Origin: Actinomycetes bacterium
Lineage (GTDB): Bacteria > Actinomycetota > Actinomycetes > Propionibacteriales > Nocardioidaceae
DNA length: 64,000 bases
Direction: 5' to 3'
Assembly: GCA_023396115.1 (NCBI GenBank)
Contig: JAEWXC010000062.1
Location: 1 to 64,000, forward strand
This document shows positions 25,962 to 34,882 of the stretch, in pieces (positions within the stretch are counted from its first letter, which is position 1; the number at the start of each line of letters is the position of its first letter). Under the pieces are notes generated by a model. That model was not told the DNA's origin and did no database searches. It worked only from the letters and a program-made list of their open reading frames with translations. A program made the translations under genes and the position numbers.

Positions 25962-25998
25962 CCCGCGGGCCCCGTCCACCCCGGACGGGGCCCGCGGG
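25962..25998 (+). terminator. Hairpin terminator of ilvD
   Basis: A perfect 16-bp stem, CCCGCGGGCCCCGTCC and its complement, closes a 5-nt loop just after the ilvD stop. No U-tract follows. Confidence 0.9.
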
Positions 25999-26039
25999 CG
26001 TTCCCGGGCACGGACGCGGCCGATCACTACGCTCGGGGC

Positions 26040-26774
26040 ATGCGCGTGATCGACCACCACGTCCACCTCCAGCTCGTCGACGCCGGCGCGCTCGCCGGCG
26101 GGGGGCTGGCCGGGGTGGTCGACCTCGGCTCCGGGCCGGACGTGCCCACCGACCTGCCCGGCCTGCAGGTGGACCTGGCCGGCTGCTTCCTCACCGCGCC
26201 GGGCGGCTACCCCACCGACCGGTCCTGGGCACCGGCGGGCTCCTGCCGGGAAGTCAGCGACGTCGAGGACGCGGCCGTGGCGGTGGCCGAGCAGGTGGCG
26301 CGTGGTGCACGCGTGATCAAGGCGACCCTGCACCGCGACGCCGGACCGGTGTTCGCACCGCCGGTGCTGCGGGCCGTGGTCGAGGCAGCGGGGGAGGTCC
26401 CGGTGGTGGCCCACGCCGAGGGGGCCGGCACCGTCGAGCTCGCCCTCGACGCCGGGTGCTCGGCCCTGGCGCACACCCCGTGGACCCACCGGCTCGACGA
26501 CGACCTCGTCCGGCGCGCCGCGGCGAGCCAGGCGTGGATCTCGACCCTGGCCATCCACGAGGCCACACCTGCCCTGGACACGGCCCTGGACAACCTGACC
26601 CGCTTCCACGCCGCGGGCGGCCGGGTGCTGTACGGCACCGACCTGGGCAACGGCGACCTGCCGCTGGGCGTCAACGCCGCCGAGCTCGCGCTGCTGCGTC
26701 GCGCCCGTCTCGACGAGGCCGCCGTCCGGGCCGCCTGTGCGGACCCCTGGCCCCGGCTCAGGCCGGGTGGGTGA
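26040..26774 (+). CDS. Amidohydrolase-family metal-dependent hydrolase
   Basis: The 244-residue protein is a short amidohydrolase-superfamily TIM barrel. It has the N-terminal metal motif HHVHLQ, a Lys in RVIKATLH at the place of the bridging residue, then VVAHAEG and LAHTPWTH with metal-ligand histidines, and the C-terminal YGTDLGNG with the catalytic Asp. It is shorter than most dihydroorotase-like members, with no beta-sandwich flank. The substrate is unknown. TACGCT ends 6 nt before the ATG with no ribosome site, so the mRNA is probably leaderless. Its 3' end overlaps the next gene by 17 bp on the opposite strand. Confidence 0.82.
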   Translation: MRVIDHHVHLQLVDAGALAGGGLAGVVDLGSGPDVPTDLPGLQVDLAGCFLTAPGGYPTDRSWAPAGSCREVSDVEDAAVAVAEQVARGARVIKATLHRDAGPVFAPPVLRAVVEAAGEVPVVAHAEGAGTVELALDAGCSALAHTPWTHRLDDDLVRRAAASQAWISTLAIHEATPALDTALDNLTRFHAAGGRVLYGTDLGNGDLPLGVNAAELALLRRARLDEAAVRAACADPWPRLRPGG

Positions 26775-27087
26775 AGGTGACCGGCTTCCCGGTGGCCCGG
26801 GCGTGGGCGATCTCCCGCGCCGTCGACTCCCCGACGTAGCCACCGGGGTTCACCACCAGCACCCGGTCGGCCAGGTCGATCTTGTGCCGGTGCAGCACGT
26901 CCAGCGCGGCCTTCTGCGTGTCGCTGATCCGGTGCTGGGGCTCGGTTCCGTCGACCCGGGCGAAGACGCCCGGTGCCAGGACGATCGCGCCGGCGAAGGT
27001 GAGCTCGCGGTTGGCCTCGGCGAGTTCCGCGGCGAACCGGGTCGAACCGCACAGGCAGACGATCTCGGGGCGCTCGGGAGCGGGCAT
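26758..27087 (-). CDS. Small nucleoside 2-deoxyribosyltransferase-like protein (DUF4406-like)
   Basis: The 109-residue protein begins PEIVCLCGSTRFAAELAEANRELT. This is the C-G-S-T-R-F motif and first Rossmann-like unit of nucleoside deoxyribosyltransferase-like proteins. It continues with ALDVLHRHKIDLADRVLVVNPGGYVGESTAREIAHA, which holds the glycine-rich turn and conserved Glu. Activity is not established for these short members. AGTCTA complement (TAGACT) lies 7 nt before the ATG on the minus strand, suggesting a leaderless mRNA. The start at 27087 is chosen because the motif begins at once. Confidence 0.72.
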   Translation of the reverse strand: MPAPERPEIVCLCGSTRFAAELAEANRELTFAGAIVLAPGVFARVDGTEPQHRISDTQKAALDVLHRHKIDLADRVLVVNPGGYVGESTAREIAHARATGKPVTFTHPA

Positions 27088-27233
27088 GCGCGGCAGTCTA
27101 GGCACTGTCGTGACGACGGCCCGGCCACCACCCTCAGGACCGGTTTCCTCAAGGTTTCCCAAAGTCGGCTCCGGGCCGGCCCTCGCGGTGCGACAGTGAC
27201 CCGACCACACTTTTCGGGCAGCAGGGGGACGCC

Positions 27234-30200
27234 GTGAGCCGACCGATCCGCACGCACGCGCCTCGGCGGGTTCTCTCCCGCGTCGCCGCGCTGGTCCTGC
27301 TGCTCGGCGTGCTTCCGGCCCTCGCCGCGCCCAGTGGCGCCGAAGCGCCCGGCACCCCGGGGACGCCCCGGGCCGCCACGCCCGCGCTGACCCAGGACCT
27401 CTGCGTCGTGACGAAGGGCAAGCGGCGCGGCACCGCCCGGGTCCCCGCGACCGGTCGCTGCGCGAAGAAGGAGAAGAAGGTGGCCGCCGTCCCGGCCACC
27501 CCGCGCACCCTCTGCCTGGCCCGGGGCGGCCGGGTGTTCCTGGTCGGCAAGGGAGCGATCACCGCCAAGACCTGCCGCAAGGGGAAGGTCGCCGGGGCGA
27601 GGCTCCGCGGTCGCACCACCCGGGTCCCCGCCACTGCCCCGGTCCTGCTTTGCACCCGCAAGAAGTCGACGCGGTGGGTCAAGAAGCTCAGCACCTGCAG
27701 GGACCGGCGCAGCCAGATCGTGAACCTCGCCCCCACGGGCCTGCGCCTGACCGGTGCCGGCACCCTCGACGGCGCCCCCGCCGGTTCGGCCGTCGGCACC
27801 CTCGCCGCGACCGACCCCAACCGCGGGGACACCCGGAGCTGGAGCCTGGTCGGCGGATCCGGCAGCAGCGACAACGCCGCGGTTCGGGTTCGCGGCCAGG
27901 TCCTGGTGCTGGCCGGCCGACTCGACCGGGCCGACGCCCGACCGCTCGCCGTGCGCGTTCGCGCCACCGACCGGCTCGGTCGCTCCACCACCGCCGCGCT
28001 GAGCGTTCCCGTGACCGTGGTGCCCGCCACCGGGCTCGCCCTGGCCCCCGGCCGGGTCGCCGAGAACGAGGCCGAGGGCACCAGCGTCGGCACCGTCACC
28101 GCGCAACCGGCCGGCGCCCGGATCGACGACCTGCGGCTGGTGGCCGGGACCGGCGACACCGACAACGGGTCGTTCGTCCTGGTCGGCGACAGCCTGGTCC
28201 TGGAGGCCACGGCCGACTTCGAGCAGCAGAACAGCTACGCGGTCCGGGTCGCCGGCACCACCCGGAGCGGCGCCACCCTGGAGCAGGCCCTCACCGTGGA
28301 CGTCACCGACGTCAACGAGGCCCCGAACCTGCTCGACCTGGACGCCGGCCCGCTGGACGAGATGGCACCGGCCGGGACCGTGGTGGGCCACCTGAGCGCC
28401 GAGGACCCCGACGCGGGGGAGAGGTTCACCTTCAGCGTCACCACGCCGACCGGGGACCCGGCGTCCGACGCCTTCACCGTGGTCGACGACGAACTGCGCA
28501 CCACCCGGCCGATCCGCTTCGCCGAGACCGACGCCGGGTGGCTCGAGGTGAGGGTCCGGGTCGTCGACCGGGGCGGCCTGGACTACGAGCAGCCGGTGCA
28601 GGTGGAGGTCACCGACCTCGACAACGCGCCCGAGGACATCGCCCTCAGCCCGGCCGCCGTCATGGAGAACCAGCCGTCCGGCACCGTCGTGGGCACCTTG
28701 ACCGCTCACGACGACGACGGCGGCACGCTGACCTGGACGCTCGTGGGCACCGGCAACGACAACGCCTCGTTCCAGCTGGCCGGCGCCGAGCTGCGCACGG
28801 CCACCAGCCTGACCCGGGGGGAGCGCACGGTCCGGGTCCGGGTCACCGACCCCTCCGGGCTGTGGCTCGAGCGCGACCTGGTGGTCACCGTGACCAAGCT
28901 GAACCGGGCCCCGGCGGTTCCCGTGCTCGCCGGCAGCGCCGTCGACGAGAACCTGCCCGCCGGCAGCCCCGTCGGCACCATCACCACCACCGACCCTGAC
29001 GGTGACGCGCTCACCCTCAGCCTCTCGGGCTCCGGTGCCGCCGACTTCGCCCTCGACGGCAACCGGCTCGTCACCAGTGGTCCGCTGGACCACGAGGCCG
29101 GGGCCACCCGTGACCTCCGGATCACCGCCACCGACCCCGACGGGGCGAGCGCGCACGTCGACGTGCAGATCACGGTCCGTGACGTGAACGAGGCGCCCAC
29201 CGACCTCACCCTGGCCGGCACGCACATCTCCGAGAACCTGGTCGGCTCGGTGGGGGCGCTGACGGTCCTCGACCCCGACGCCGCGCAGAGCCACACGTTC
29301 GCGGTCACCCCGGCCTCCTTCGGGGTGGTCGGTGGTCAGCTGCGCACCATGGCCGGACTCGACCACGAGGCCACCCCCACCGTCACGGTGACCGTGACCG
29401 CCACCGACCCCGGCGGACTGGCGGTGACGCGCACCTTCACCATCACCGTCGACGACGTCGACGAGGCCCCGGTGGTCGCCCCGCGCACCTGGACGGGGCT
29501 GGTGCCGAACACCCGTGCCGTGCACGGCACCACCACCAGCGGCCCCGCGGTCCGGCTCACCGGGTCCCTGCTGCTGGAGGGCGCCAGCGACCCGGAGGGG
29601 CAGCCGGTCACCGCGATCGCCGAGACCGTGTCCACCACGCGTGGGGGGTCGGTCACGATCACGGCGGACTCCACGTTCGTCTACACCCCGGCCCCGGGAC
29701 GCAGCAACGAGACCGACGTCTTCGTGTGGCGGGCCAGCGACGGCACCCGCACCACCCAGGCCCGCGTCGACCTGGTCCTCGACAGCCAGCGGGTCTGGTA
29801 CGTCGACCCTGCCGCGCCGACCGACGGCAACGGGACCTCGGCGCAGCCCTTCACCTCGGTCTCGTCACTCTCCTCGGCCAGCGACCCCGATGCGGCCGGA
29901 GACCTGCTCTACCTGTTCGCCGGCACCCACACGGGCCCGCTGCTGCTGGAGCAGGCGCAGAAGGTCCGCGGCGCCGGGACCGGCCTGACCGTCTCGGGTC
30001 ACGAACTGGTCGCCGCCGGGGGCGCCAGCACGCTGACCGGTACCACCGGGACCGTGCTGACCCTGGCCAACGGCACCGAGGTGTCCGGGATCGCGCTCAC
30101 CGGCACCGCCAGCACCGTCGTGCTCAGCGCACCCAGCATCACCACCACCGCCACCGTCGCTGCCGACGTGACCGTGACCGGCTCGTCCAGCTCCGGTCCG

Positions 30201-31622
30201 ACCCTGACGGTCGCCGGCGGAACCGGCACGGTCCAGGTCCTCGGGCCACTGGTCCCCGGCACCCGCCGCCCGGCGGTGGACGTCAACCAGACCGGCAGCG
30301 GCACCGTGAAGCTCGGCACGGTCACCTCGCCGGGCAGCGGTTCCGGGGGCATCCAGGTCCGCGGCACCGGCACCCTCGACCTGACCGGCGTCCTCACCCT
30401 GACCACCGGCAGCGGCCCCGCGCTGGACGTCCAGGGCGGCCCGACGGTGGTGACCCGCAGCAGCGCGAACCACCTCAGCACCACCACCGGCACCGCACTC
30501 GCGGTGGTCAACTCGACCATCGGCGCTGCGGGACTCAGCTTCGCCTCCATCACGACCCAGGGGGCCGTCCCGGGCATCCGTCTGGACAACACCGGGACGC
30601 AGGGGCGGTTCACCCTGGGCGACGGCGTCGCGCCGGCGGGCACCATCGCGAACTCCACCGGCGACGGGGTGGTGCTGCGGCAGACCCGAGGCCCGGTGCT
30701 GCGCCGGCTCGCCGTCACCGGGACGGTGGGGACCGGGATCCGGGTCGAGGGTGTCTCCGACGGCTTCGAGGCCGACACCGTGAGCGTCACCGGTTCGGGG
30801 GAGGACGGGATCCTCGTCACCGGGACCAGCGGCACCACCGACGTGCACCACTCGACGTTCTCGGGCAACCGCGGTGACCACGTGCAGGTGGTCGCCGGCG
30901 GCGGCACCTCCGAGGCGCTGGTGCGGCAGAACATCCTGACCGGCGGCACCGTCGGTGCCTGGGGCCAGGGCATCACGATCACCGCCGGGGCGGCGCTGGG
31001 CAGCGGCGCCTTCCGCTACGACGTCGTCGGCAACGTGGTCTCCCGGGCGGCCGGCCACGCCGTGACCGTCAGCGGCACCGCTCTGCCGGCCGGTGCCGTG
31101 GCCGACGGCCTGGTCCGGGACAACCAGCTCGGGTCGACCTCGCTTCCCTGCTCCACCGGCGGGGACGGGGTGGCGGTGTTGAACGAGGGCGGCACCGGTC
31201 GGCTCCGGGTCGGCATCACCGGAAACACCGTCCAGGGCTGCTCCGGCCGCGGGATCCGGCTGCGCACCGGTGACGGTGCCTCCTCCCTGCTCGCCACGGT
31301 CACGTCGAACACGGTCACCGCGCCGGGCAGCGCGAGCTCCGACGCCCTGAGCGCGACCCTGGGCCTGCTGCCCTCCGACACCGGCAGCTCGTGCCTCGAC
31401 GTCCGCGCCAACACCCTCACCGGCGGGATCTCCGCGGCGGGCCTGCGGATCAGCCGGGGCGGCGGGTCGCTGGTGATGTCCGGGCTGGCCGGCACCACCT
31501 CCACCCCCGCCACGGTGGCGTCCATGCTGACCGGCGCCAACACCGCGATCACCCCGGCGCCGGTGATCGGCGCCGGCACCTACGCCTCAGGCCCCCAGTG
31601 CTCTGCCCTGACCCTGCCCTGA
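27234..31622 (+). CDS. Large secreted cadherin-repeat/beta-helix protein
   Basis: The 1462-residue protein has a GTG start after a CAGGGGGAC site and a Sec signal peptide to about residue 38. Next is a Lys-rich segment with regularly placed Cys (about 55-160). Six cadherin-like repeats follow (about 164-745), each closing with a N/D-x-A-P linker such as DVNEAPN, DLDNAPED and DVDEAPVV, the place of calcium sites in cadherin folds. A further Ig-like module (about 746-855) has VFVWRASDGT. From WYVDPAAPTDGNGTSAQPF onward, the last 600 residues are a right-handed parallel beta-helix rich in Gly, Thr and Ser. No membrane anchor or LPxTG is present. It leads the tail-collar cassette, and an adhesin or matrix role is inference. 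Confidence 0.85.
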   Translation: MSRPIRTHAPRRVLSRVAALVLLLGVLPALAAPSGAEAPGTPGTPRAATPALTQDLCVVTKGKRRGTARVPATGRCAKKEKKVAAVPATPRTLCLARGGRVFLVGKGAITAKTCRKGKVAGARLRGRTTRVPATAPVLLCTRKKSTRWVKKLSTCRDRRSQIVNLAPTGLRLTGAGTLDGAPAGSAVGTLAATDPNRGDTRSWSLVGGSGSSDNAAVRVRGQVLVLAGRLDRADARPLAVRVRATDRLGRSTTAALSVPVTVVPATGLALAPGRVAENEAEGTSVGTVTAQPAGARIDDLRLVAGTGDTDNGSFVLVGDSLVLEATADFEQQNSYAVRVAGTTRSGATLEQALTVDVTDVNEAPNLLDLDAGPLDEMAPAGTVVGHLSAEDPDAGERFTFSVTTPTGDPASDAFTVVDDELRTTRPIRFAETDAGWLEVRVRVVDRGGLDYEQPVQVEVTDLDNAPEDIALSPAAVMENQPSGTVVGTLTAHDDDGGTLTWTLVGTGNDNASFQLAGAELRTATSLTRGERTVRVRVTDPSGLWLERDLVVTVTKLNRAPAVPVLAGSAVDENLPAGSPVGTITTTDPDGDALTLSLSGSGAADFALDGNRLVTSGPLDHEAGATRDLRITATDPDGASAHVDVQITVRDVNEAPTDLTLAGTHISENLVGSVGALTVLDPDAAQSHTFAVTPASFGVVGGQLRTMAGLDHEATPTVTVTVTATDPGGLAVTRTFTITVDDVDEAPVVAPRTWTGLVPNTRAVHGTTTSGPAVRLTGSLLLEGASDPEGQPVTAIAETVSTTRGGSVTITADSTFVYTPAPGRSNETDVFVWRASDGTRTTQARVDLVLDSQRVWYVDPAAPTDGNGTSAQPFTSVSSLSSASDPDAAGDLLYLFAGTHTGPLLLEQAQKVRGAGTGLTVSGHELVAAGGASTLTGTTGTVLTLANGTEVSGIALTGTASTVVLSAPSITTTATVAADVTVTGSSSSGPTLTVAGGTGTVQVLGPLVPGTRRPAVDVNQTGSGTVKLGTVTSPGSGSGGIQVRGTGTLDLTGVLTLTTGSGPALDVQGGPTVVTRSSANHLSTTTGTALAVVNSTIGAAGLSFASITTQGAVPGIRLDNTGTQGRFTLGDGVAPAGTIANSTGDGVVLRQTRGPVLRRLAVTGTVGTGIRVEGVSDGFEADTVSVTGSGEDGILVTGTSGTTDVHHSTFSGNRGDHVQVVAGGGTSEALVRQNILTGGTVGAWGQGITITAGAALGSGAFRYDVVGNVVSRAAGHAVTVSGTALPAGAVADGLVRDNQLGSTSLPCSTGGDGVAVLNEGGTGRLRVGITGNTVQGCSGRGIRLRTGDGASSLLATVTSNTVTAPGSASSDALSATLGLLPSDTGSSCLDVRANTLTGGISAAGLRISRGGGSLVMSGLAGTTSTPATVASMLTGANTAITPAPVIGAGTYASGPQCSALTLP

Positions 31623-31648
31623 CCACCCCGCACCCGTGAGGAGAACCG

Positions 31649-32146
31649 ATGGCTGAACCGTTCCTCGGAGAGATCAGACTGATGTCGTTCGTCTTCGCGC
31701 CCAGGGGCTGGGCCCAGTGCAACGGCCAGCTCCTGCCGATCAACCAGAACCAGGCGCTCTTCGCGCTGCTCGGCAACTCCTACGGCGGCAACGGGCAGAC
31801 CACGTTCGCCCTGCCCGACCTGCGAGGTCGCGTCGCGGTGGGGTCGGGGGTGGGTTACAGCGTGGGGCAGACCGGTGGTGCCGCGGCAGTCACGCTCAGC
31901 ACCTCCCAGATGCCGGCCCACACCCACACGCTGCGGGCCGAACCCGCCCGGGGCAGCGTCCACGCCCCGGCAGGCCGGCGGCTCGCGGCCACGTCGAACG
32001 GGTGGGCTGACACCGCAGCCGTCACGACACTGAGCCCGCAGACCGTCGGAGCGGTCGGCGGCTCCCAGGCGCACGAGAACCGCCAGCCGTTCGGCGTGCT
32101 CAACTACTGCATCGCCCTCACGGGCATCTTCCCGTCAGCGACCTGA
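31649..32146 (+). CDS. Tail-collar (microcystin-dependent, Mdp-like) protein 1
   Basis: The 165-residue protein has the phage tail collar fold at its N-terminus: EPFLGEIRLMSF, APRGWAQCNGQLLPI, ALFALLGNSYGGNGQ and FALPDLRGRV. It ends with GGSQAHENRQPF and LNYCIALTGIFP. PAHTHTLRAE supplies the conserved His pair. Despite the phage name, such proteins occur as chromosomal cassettes unlinked to prophage. There is no signal peptide, although the cassette otherwise encodes exported proteins. A GAGGAGAACC site precedes the ATG. It is the first of three tandem paralogues separated by 9 and 13 bp. Confidence 0.92.
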   Translation: MAEPFLGEIRLMSFVFAPRGWAQCNGQLLPINQNQALFALLGNSYGGNGQTTFALPDLRGRVAVGSGVGYSVGQTGGAAAVTLSTSQMPAHTHTLRAEPARGSVHAPAGRRLAATSNGWADTAAVTTLSPQTVGAVGGSQAHENRQPFGVLNYCIALTGIFPSAT

Positions 32147-32155
32147 GGAGACCTC

Positions 32156-32650
32156 GTGGCCCAGCCCTACGTCGGGGAGATCCGACTCTTCGCCGGGAAC
32201 TTCGCCCCTGCCGGGTGGATGTTCTGTGACGGCACCCTGTTGTCCATCGCCGAGTACGAGACCCTGTTCCAGCTGATCGGCACCACCTACGGGGGTGACG
32301 GGCAGAGCACCTACGCACTGCCGGACCTGCGCGGACGGGTGCCGATGCACCAGGGCAACGGCTACGTGCTGGGGGAGCGCTCGGGCGTCGAGCAGGTGAC
32401 CCTCACCCAGCAGCAGATCCCCGCCCACACGCATCCGTTCGGCGTCGCCGGGCCCGGTACGCACGCCGGCCCTGCCGGACGGGTGCTCGCCACCCCACCG
32501 AGCACGCCCCGGTTCTCCACCGTCGCACCCGACGCTCAGGTCAGCCCGACCGACGCGGTCGGCGGCTCGCAGCCGCACGACAACATGCAGCCCTACCTGA
32601 CGCTGAACCCGATCATCTCGCTGTTCGGCATCTTCCCCTCGCCGACCTGA
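32156..32650 (+). CDS. Tail-collar (Mdp-like) protein 2
   Basis: The 164-residue paralogue starts at GTG 32156 after a GAGGAG site. It keeps AQPYVGEIRLFAGNFAPAGW, FQLIGTTYGGDGQSTYALPDLRGRV, IPAHTHPFGV and SQPHDNMQPYLTLNPIISLFGIFP. Where the first and third copies have CNG in the third block, this one has CDGTLLSIAEY, and it lacks the CIAL cysteine near the end, so it is the most diverged of the three. That would fit a distinct position in a hetero-oligomer; this is inference. Confidence 0.92.
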   Translation: MAQPYVGEIRLFAGNFAPAGWMFCDGTLLSIAEYETLFQLIGTTYGGDGQSTYALPDLRGRVPMHQGNGYVLGERSGVEQVTLTQQQIPAHTHPFGVAGPGTHAGPAGRVLATPPSTPRFSTVAPDAQVSPTDAVGGSQPHDNMQPYLTLNPIISLFGIFPSPT

Positions 32651-32663
32651 CCAGGAGCACCTG

Positions 32664-33188
32664 ATGGCTGATCCCTTCGTGGCGGAGATTCGACCCTTCG
32701 CGTTCGGTTTCGTTCCCCGGGGCTGGGCGCTGTGCAACGGCGCGCTGTTGCCCATCGCCCAGAACACGGCCCTGTTCTCGTTGCTCGGCACCACCTACGG
32801 CGGGAACGGGCAGTCCACCTTCGGGTTGCCCAACCTGCAGGGACAGGTCGCCGTCGGCAGTGGTCAGGGCCCGGGGCTCTCCGACCGGTGGCTGGGGGAG
32901 ACGGGCGGATCCGCCCAGGTGACGTTGTTGGAGTCCGAGATTCCGGTGCACACCCACGAGGTGCGGGCGACCTCCGCCGAGGCGACGCTGCGCCAGCCCG
33001 CTCCGGACCGGGCCCTGGCCGCCACGGCCGACGAGGCCGGGTGGGCGCCCGCCGGCGCCGTCCCCGTCGCCACCTCGCCGCTCGCACTCGGGACGGCCGG
33101 CGGGAGCCAGCCGCACGAGAACCGGATGCCGTTCCTGGTGATCCAGTACTGCATCGCCCTGCAGGGCGTGTTCCCGCCGAGGTCGTGA
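32664..33188 (+). CDS. Tail-collar (Mdp-like) protein 3
   Basis: The 174-residue paralogue is closest in pattern to the first: ADPFVAEIRPFAFGFVPRGWALCNGALLPIAQNTALF, LGTTYGGNGQSTFGLPNLQGQVAVGSG, IPVHTHEVRA, SQPHENRMPFLVIQYCIALQGVFP. It carries an insert with WLGETGGSAQVTL. A CAGGAGCACCTG site lies before the ATG. The three collar genes are followed directly by a GNAT gene, an order I remember from other bacterial phyla. Confidence 0.92.
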   Translation: MADPFVAEIRPFAFGFVPRGWALCNGALLPIAQNTALFSLLGTTYGGNGQSTFGLPNLQGQVAVGSGQGPGLSDRWLGETGGSAQVTLLESEIPVHTHEVRATSAEATLRQPAPDRALAATADEAGWAPAGAVPVATSPLALGTAGGSQPHENRMPFLVIQYCIALQGVFPPRS

Positions 33189-33193
33189 CCGTG

Positions 33194-33676
33194 ATGACTG
33201 TGTCGCAGATGGTCCCCGCGCTGACCCGTCGTCGGGTGGTGGCGGCGGACCGGGCGTTCGTCCTCGGTCTGGTGCGGGCCGAGCGCCGGGCCGCGCTGAC
33301 CGCCTCCGGGCTGCCGGCCGCTGCCCTGGCGCACCTGGTCGACGTCCAGGTCCGGGCCTGGCTGGCAGGACCCGGCGGCAGCGGGGAGCAGCACCTCTTC
33401 GAGGTCGCCGGGGTGCCCGTCGCGCACCTCGTGCTCGCCCACGGACCCAGCACCCGGGTCGTGTGGATCGCCGTGGCTGCTGAGCACCGACGCCGTGGCG
33501 TGGCCGGCGCCGTCCTGCGCACCGTGCTCGACGAGGCCTCCACAGCTGACCGCGCCGTCGACCTGCACGTCGACCCCGCCAACACCGCCGCCGTGGCGCT
33601 GTACCACTCACTCGGCCTGCGTCCGGTCGGTACGACCGGCGCCGACCTCCACCTCTCCACCAGGGAGCCGTCATGA
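33194..33676 (+). CDS. GNAT N-acetyltransferase of the tail-collar cassette
   Basis: The 160-residue protein has the acetyl-CoA-binding motif A with AVAAEHRRRGVAGAVLRTVLDEA (Arg/Gly pyrophosphate loop) and the C-terminal PANTAAVALYHSLGLRPVGTTGADLHL. It could acetylate a component of the cassette, but nothing in the sequence names the acceptor. The ATG at 33194 lies five bases after the last collar stop. Its own stop overlaps the next gene by four bases (ATGA), so the set is one operon. Confidence 0.85.
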   Translation: MTVSQMVPALTRRRVVAADRAFVLGLVRAERRAALTASGLPAAALAHLVDVQVRAWLAGPGGSGEQHLFEVAGVPVAHLVLAHGPSTRVVWIAVAAEHRRRGVAGAVLRTVLDEASTADRAVDLHVDPANTAAVALYHSLGLRPVGTTGADLHLSTREPS

Positions 33677-34878
33677 CCTTCACCGCCACCCGCCGCACCC
33701 TGCTGGGCGGCGCGGCCACCGCCGGTCTGGTCGGCGCCGTCGCCGCCCCGGCCCCCGCGCGGCGCCCGGTCACCGGGCCGCTGCCGACCCTGGGCCTGAT
33801 CACCCCGTCCGTGCCCGGACGCCCGGCCGTCTCCCGTCGCGGGGACCGACTCGCCGCCGGGCTGGGGGTGGCACTGCCCGGTGTCCGCCTGCACCGTGCC
33901 GAGGTGCCGTTCGGGCTGCACGGGGTCGAGGACAGCGCCAGCGACCTGCTGCGCCGTGGCGCGGACGTGCTGGTGGTTGCCCTGGCCGACGCCGTCGGGA
34001 GCCGGGTGCTCGAGCTGGCCGGCGACGCCGGGGCCGGCGTGGTGCTGGCCGGGGTCGGCGCGCACGTGCCCGACCACGTGGGCGGGGCGGTCCGGACCTC
34101 CCTGCAGCACTGGCAGTCGGCGCTCACCCTGGGCCAGTACGCCGCCCGTCGGCTGGGTCCCTCGCTGCACCAGCTCGTCCTCGCCCCCGACGCCGGGTAC
34201 GACAGCGTGTTCGCGGTGCGTCGAGGCTTCACCGGAGCCGGCGGTCGGGACTCCGGCACCACCGTCGTGGACACCCACGAGCCCGGTGACCTGGCCCGGG
34301 CCGCCCGTCAGGTGCGGGCCGCCGGCGCGGCTGTCGTGCACGTGGCCGCCACCGGGGACCGGGCTGCCCGGGCCGTGGCCGCCCTGCGCGCCGCCGGCGT
34401 CACCGCCGACCTGCTGCTCGACCCGACCCTGACCGAGCGGGAGTTCCGACGCGGACTCGGCGCGGGTGCCCGGGGAGCCCACACCGTCACCGCGGCCGTG
34501 GACCGGGCCCGGCTGGGCGAACTGCGGCGGGCGATGTCCGCCGGTGGCCGGGGCCGTCCGGACGCCTTCGCGGTGCTCGGGCACGACACCGGCCTGCTGC
34601 TCGGGCTCGCCGTGGGGCGTCGGGGGCGGGCGCGCTGGTCGACCCTGCCGGACCTGCTCGCCGGCGCCCGGGTGCGTGGCGTGCGCGGGGTCCAGCGGGT
34701 GCACGCCTCCGGGCTGGTCTCCACCCCGCTGGTGGTGCGCCGGTTCGTCGCTGCGGGGAGCGGGGTGAAGGTCCGCGACGTGGCCGCACGGCCGCGGGTC
34801 GGCGGACGCTCCCCGGCACTGGCCGTGGTCACCGGACGCCACGCGTCGGGCTACCTCAACGAGTACCTGACCACGTGA
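33673..34878 (+). CDS. Tat-type exported periplasmic-binding-like protein
   Basis: The 401-residue protein begins with a twin-arginine-like signal (TRRTLLGGAATAGLVGAVAAP). The mature part looks like a type-1 periplasmic binding fold: PTLGLITPSVPG, RLAAGLGVALPGV, DVLVVALADAVGSRVLELAGDAGAGVVLAGVG, HQLVLAPDAGYDSVFAVRRGF and ARQVRAAGAAVVHVAATGDRAARAVAALRAAGVTADLLLD. There is no lipobox and no neighbouring permease or ATPase, so a transport role is doubtful; ligand sensing or scaffolding is possible. It is translationally coupled to the GNAT gene. Confidence 0.7.
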   Translation: MTFTATRRTLLGGAATAGLVGAVAAPAPARRPVTGPLPTLGLITPSVPGRPAVSRRGDRLAAGLGVALPGVRLHRAEVPFGLHGVEDSASDLLRRGADVLVVALADAVGSRVLELAGDAGAGVVLAGVGAHVPDHVGGAVRTSLQHWQSALTLGQYAARRLGPSLHQLVLAPDAGYDSVFAVRRGFTGAGGRDSGTTVVDTHEPGDLARAARQVRAAGAAVVHVAATGDRAARAVAALRAAGVTADLLLDPTLTEREFRRGLGAGARGAHTVTAAVDRARLGELRRAMSAGGRGRPDAFAVLGHDTGLLLGLAVGRRGRARWSTLPDLLAGARVRGVRGVQRVHASGLVSTPLVVRRFVAAGSGVKVRDVAARPRVGGRSPALAVVTGRHASGYLNEYLTT

Positions 34879-34882
34879 GCCG

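Noticed and set aside
26850..29525. Minus-strand 891-codon frame opposite the cadherin-like gene
   Set aside because: It mirrors the repeat structure of the real gene in a Gly/Val/Gln-rich shadow and has no start signal.
31649..33188. Prophage remnant suggested by tail-collar domains
   Set aside because: No integrase, terminase, capsid, lysis or attachment sequences lie nearby, and base composition does not change. The genes form a bacterial operon with a GNAT.
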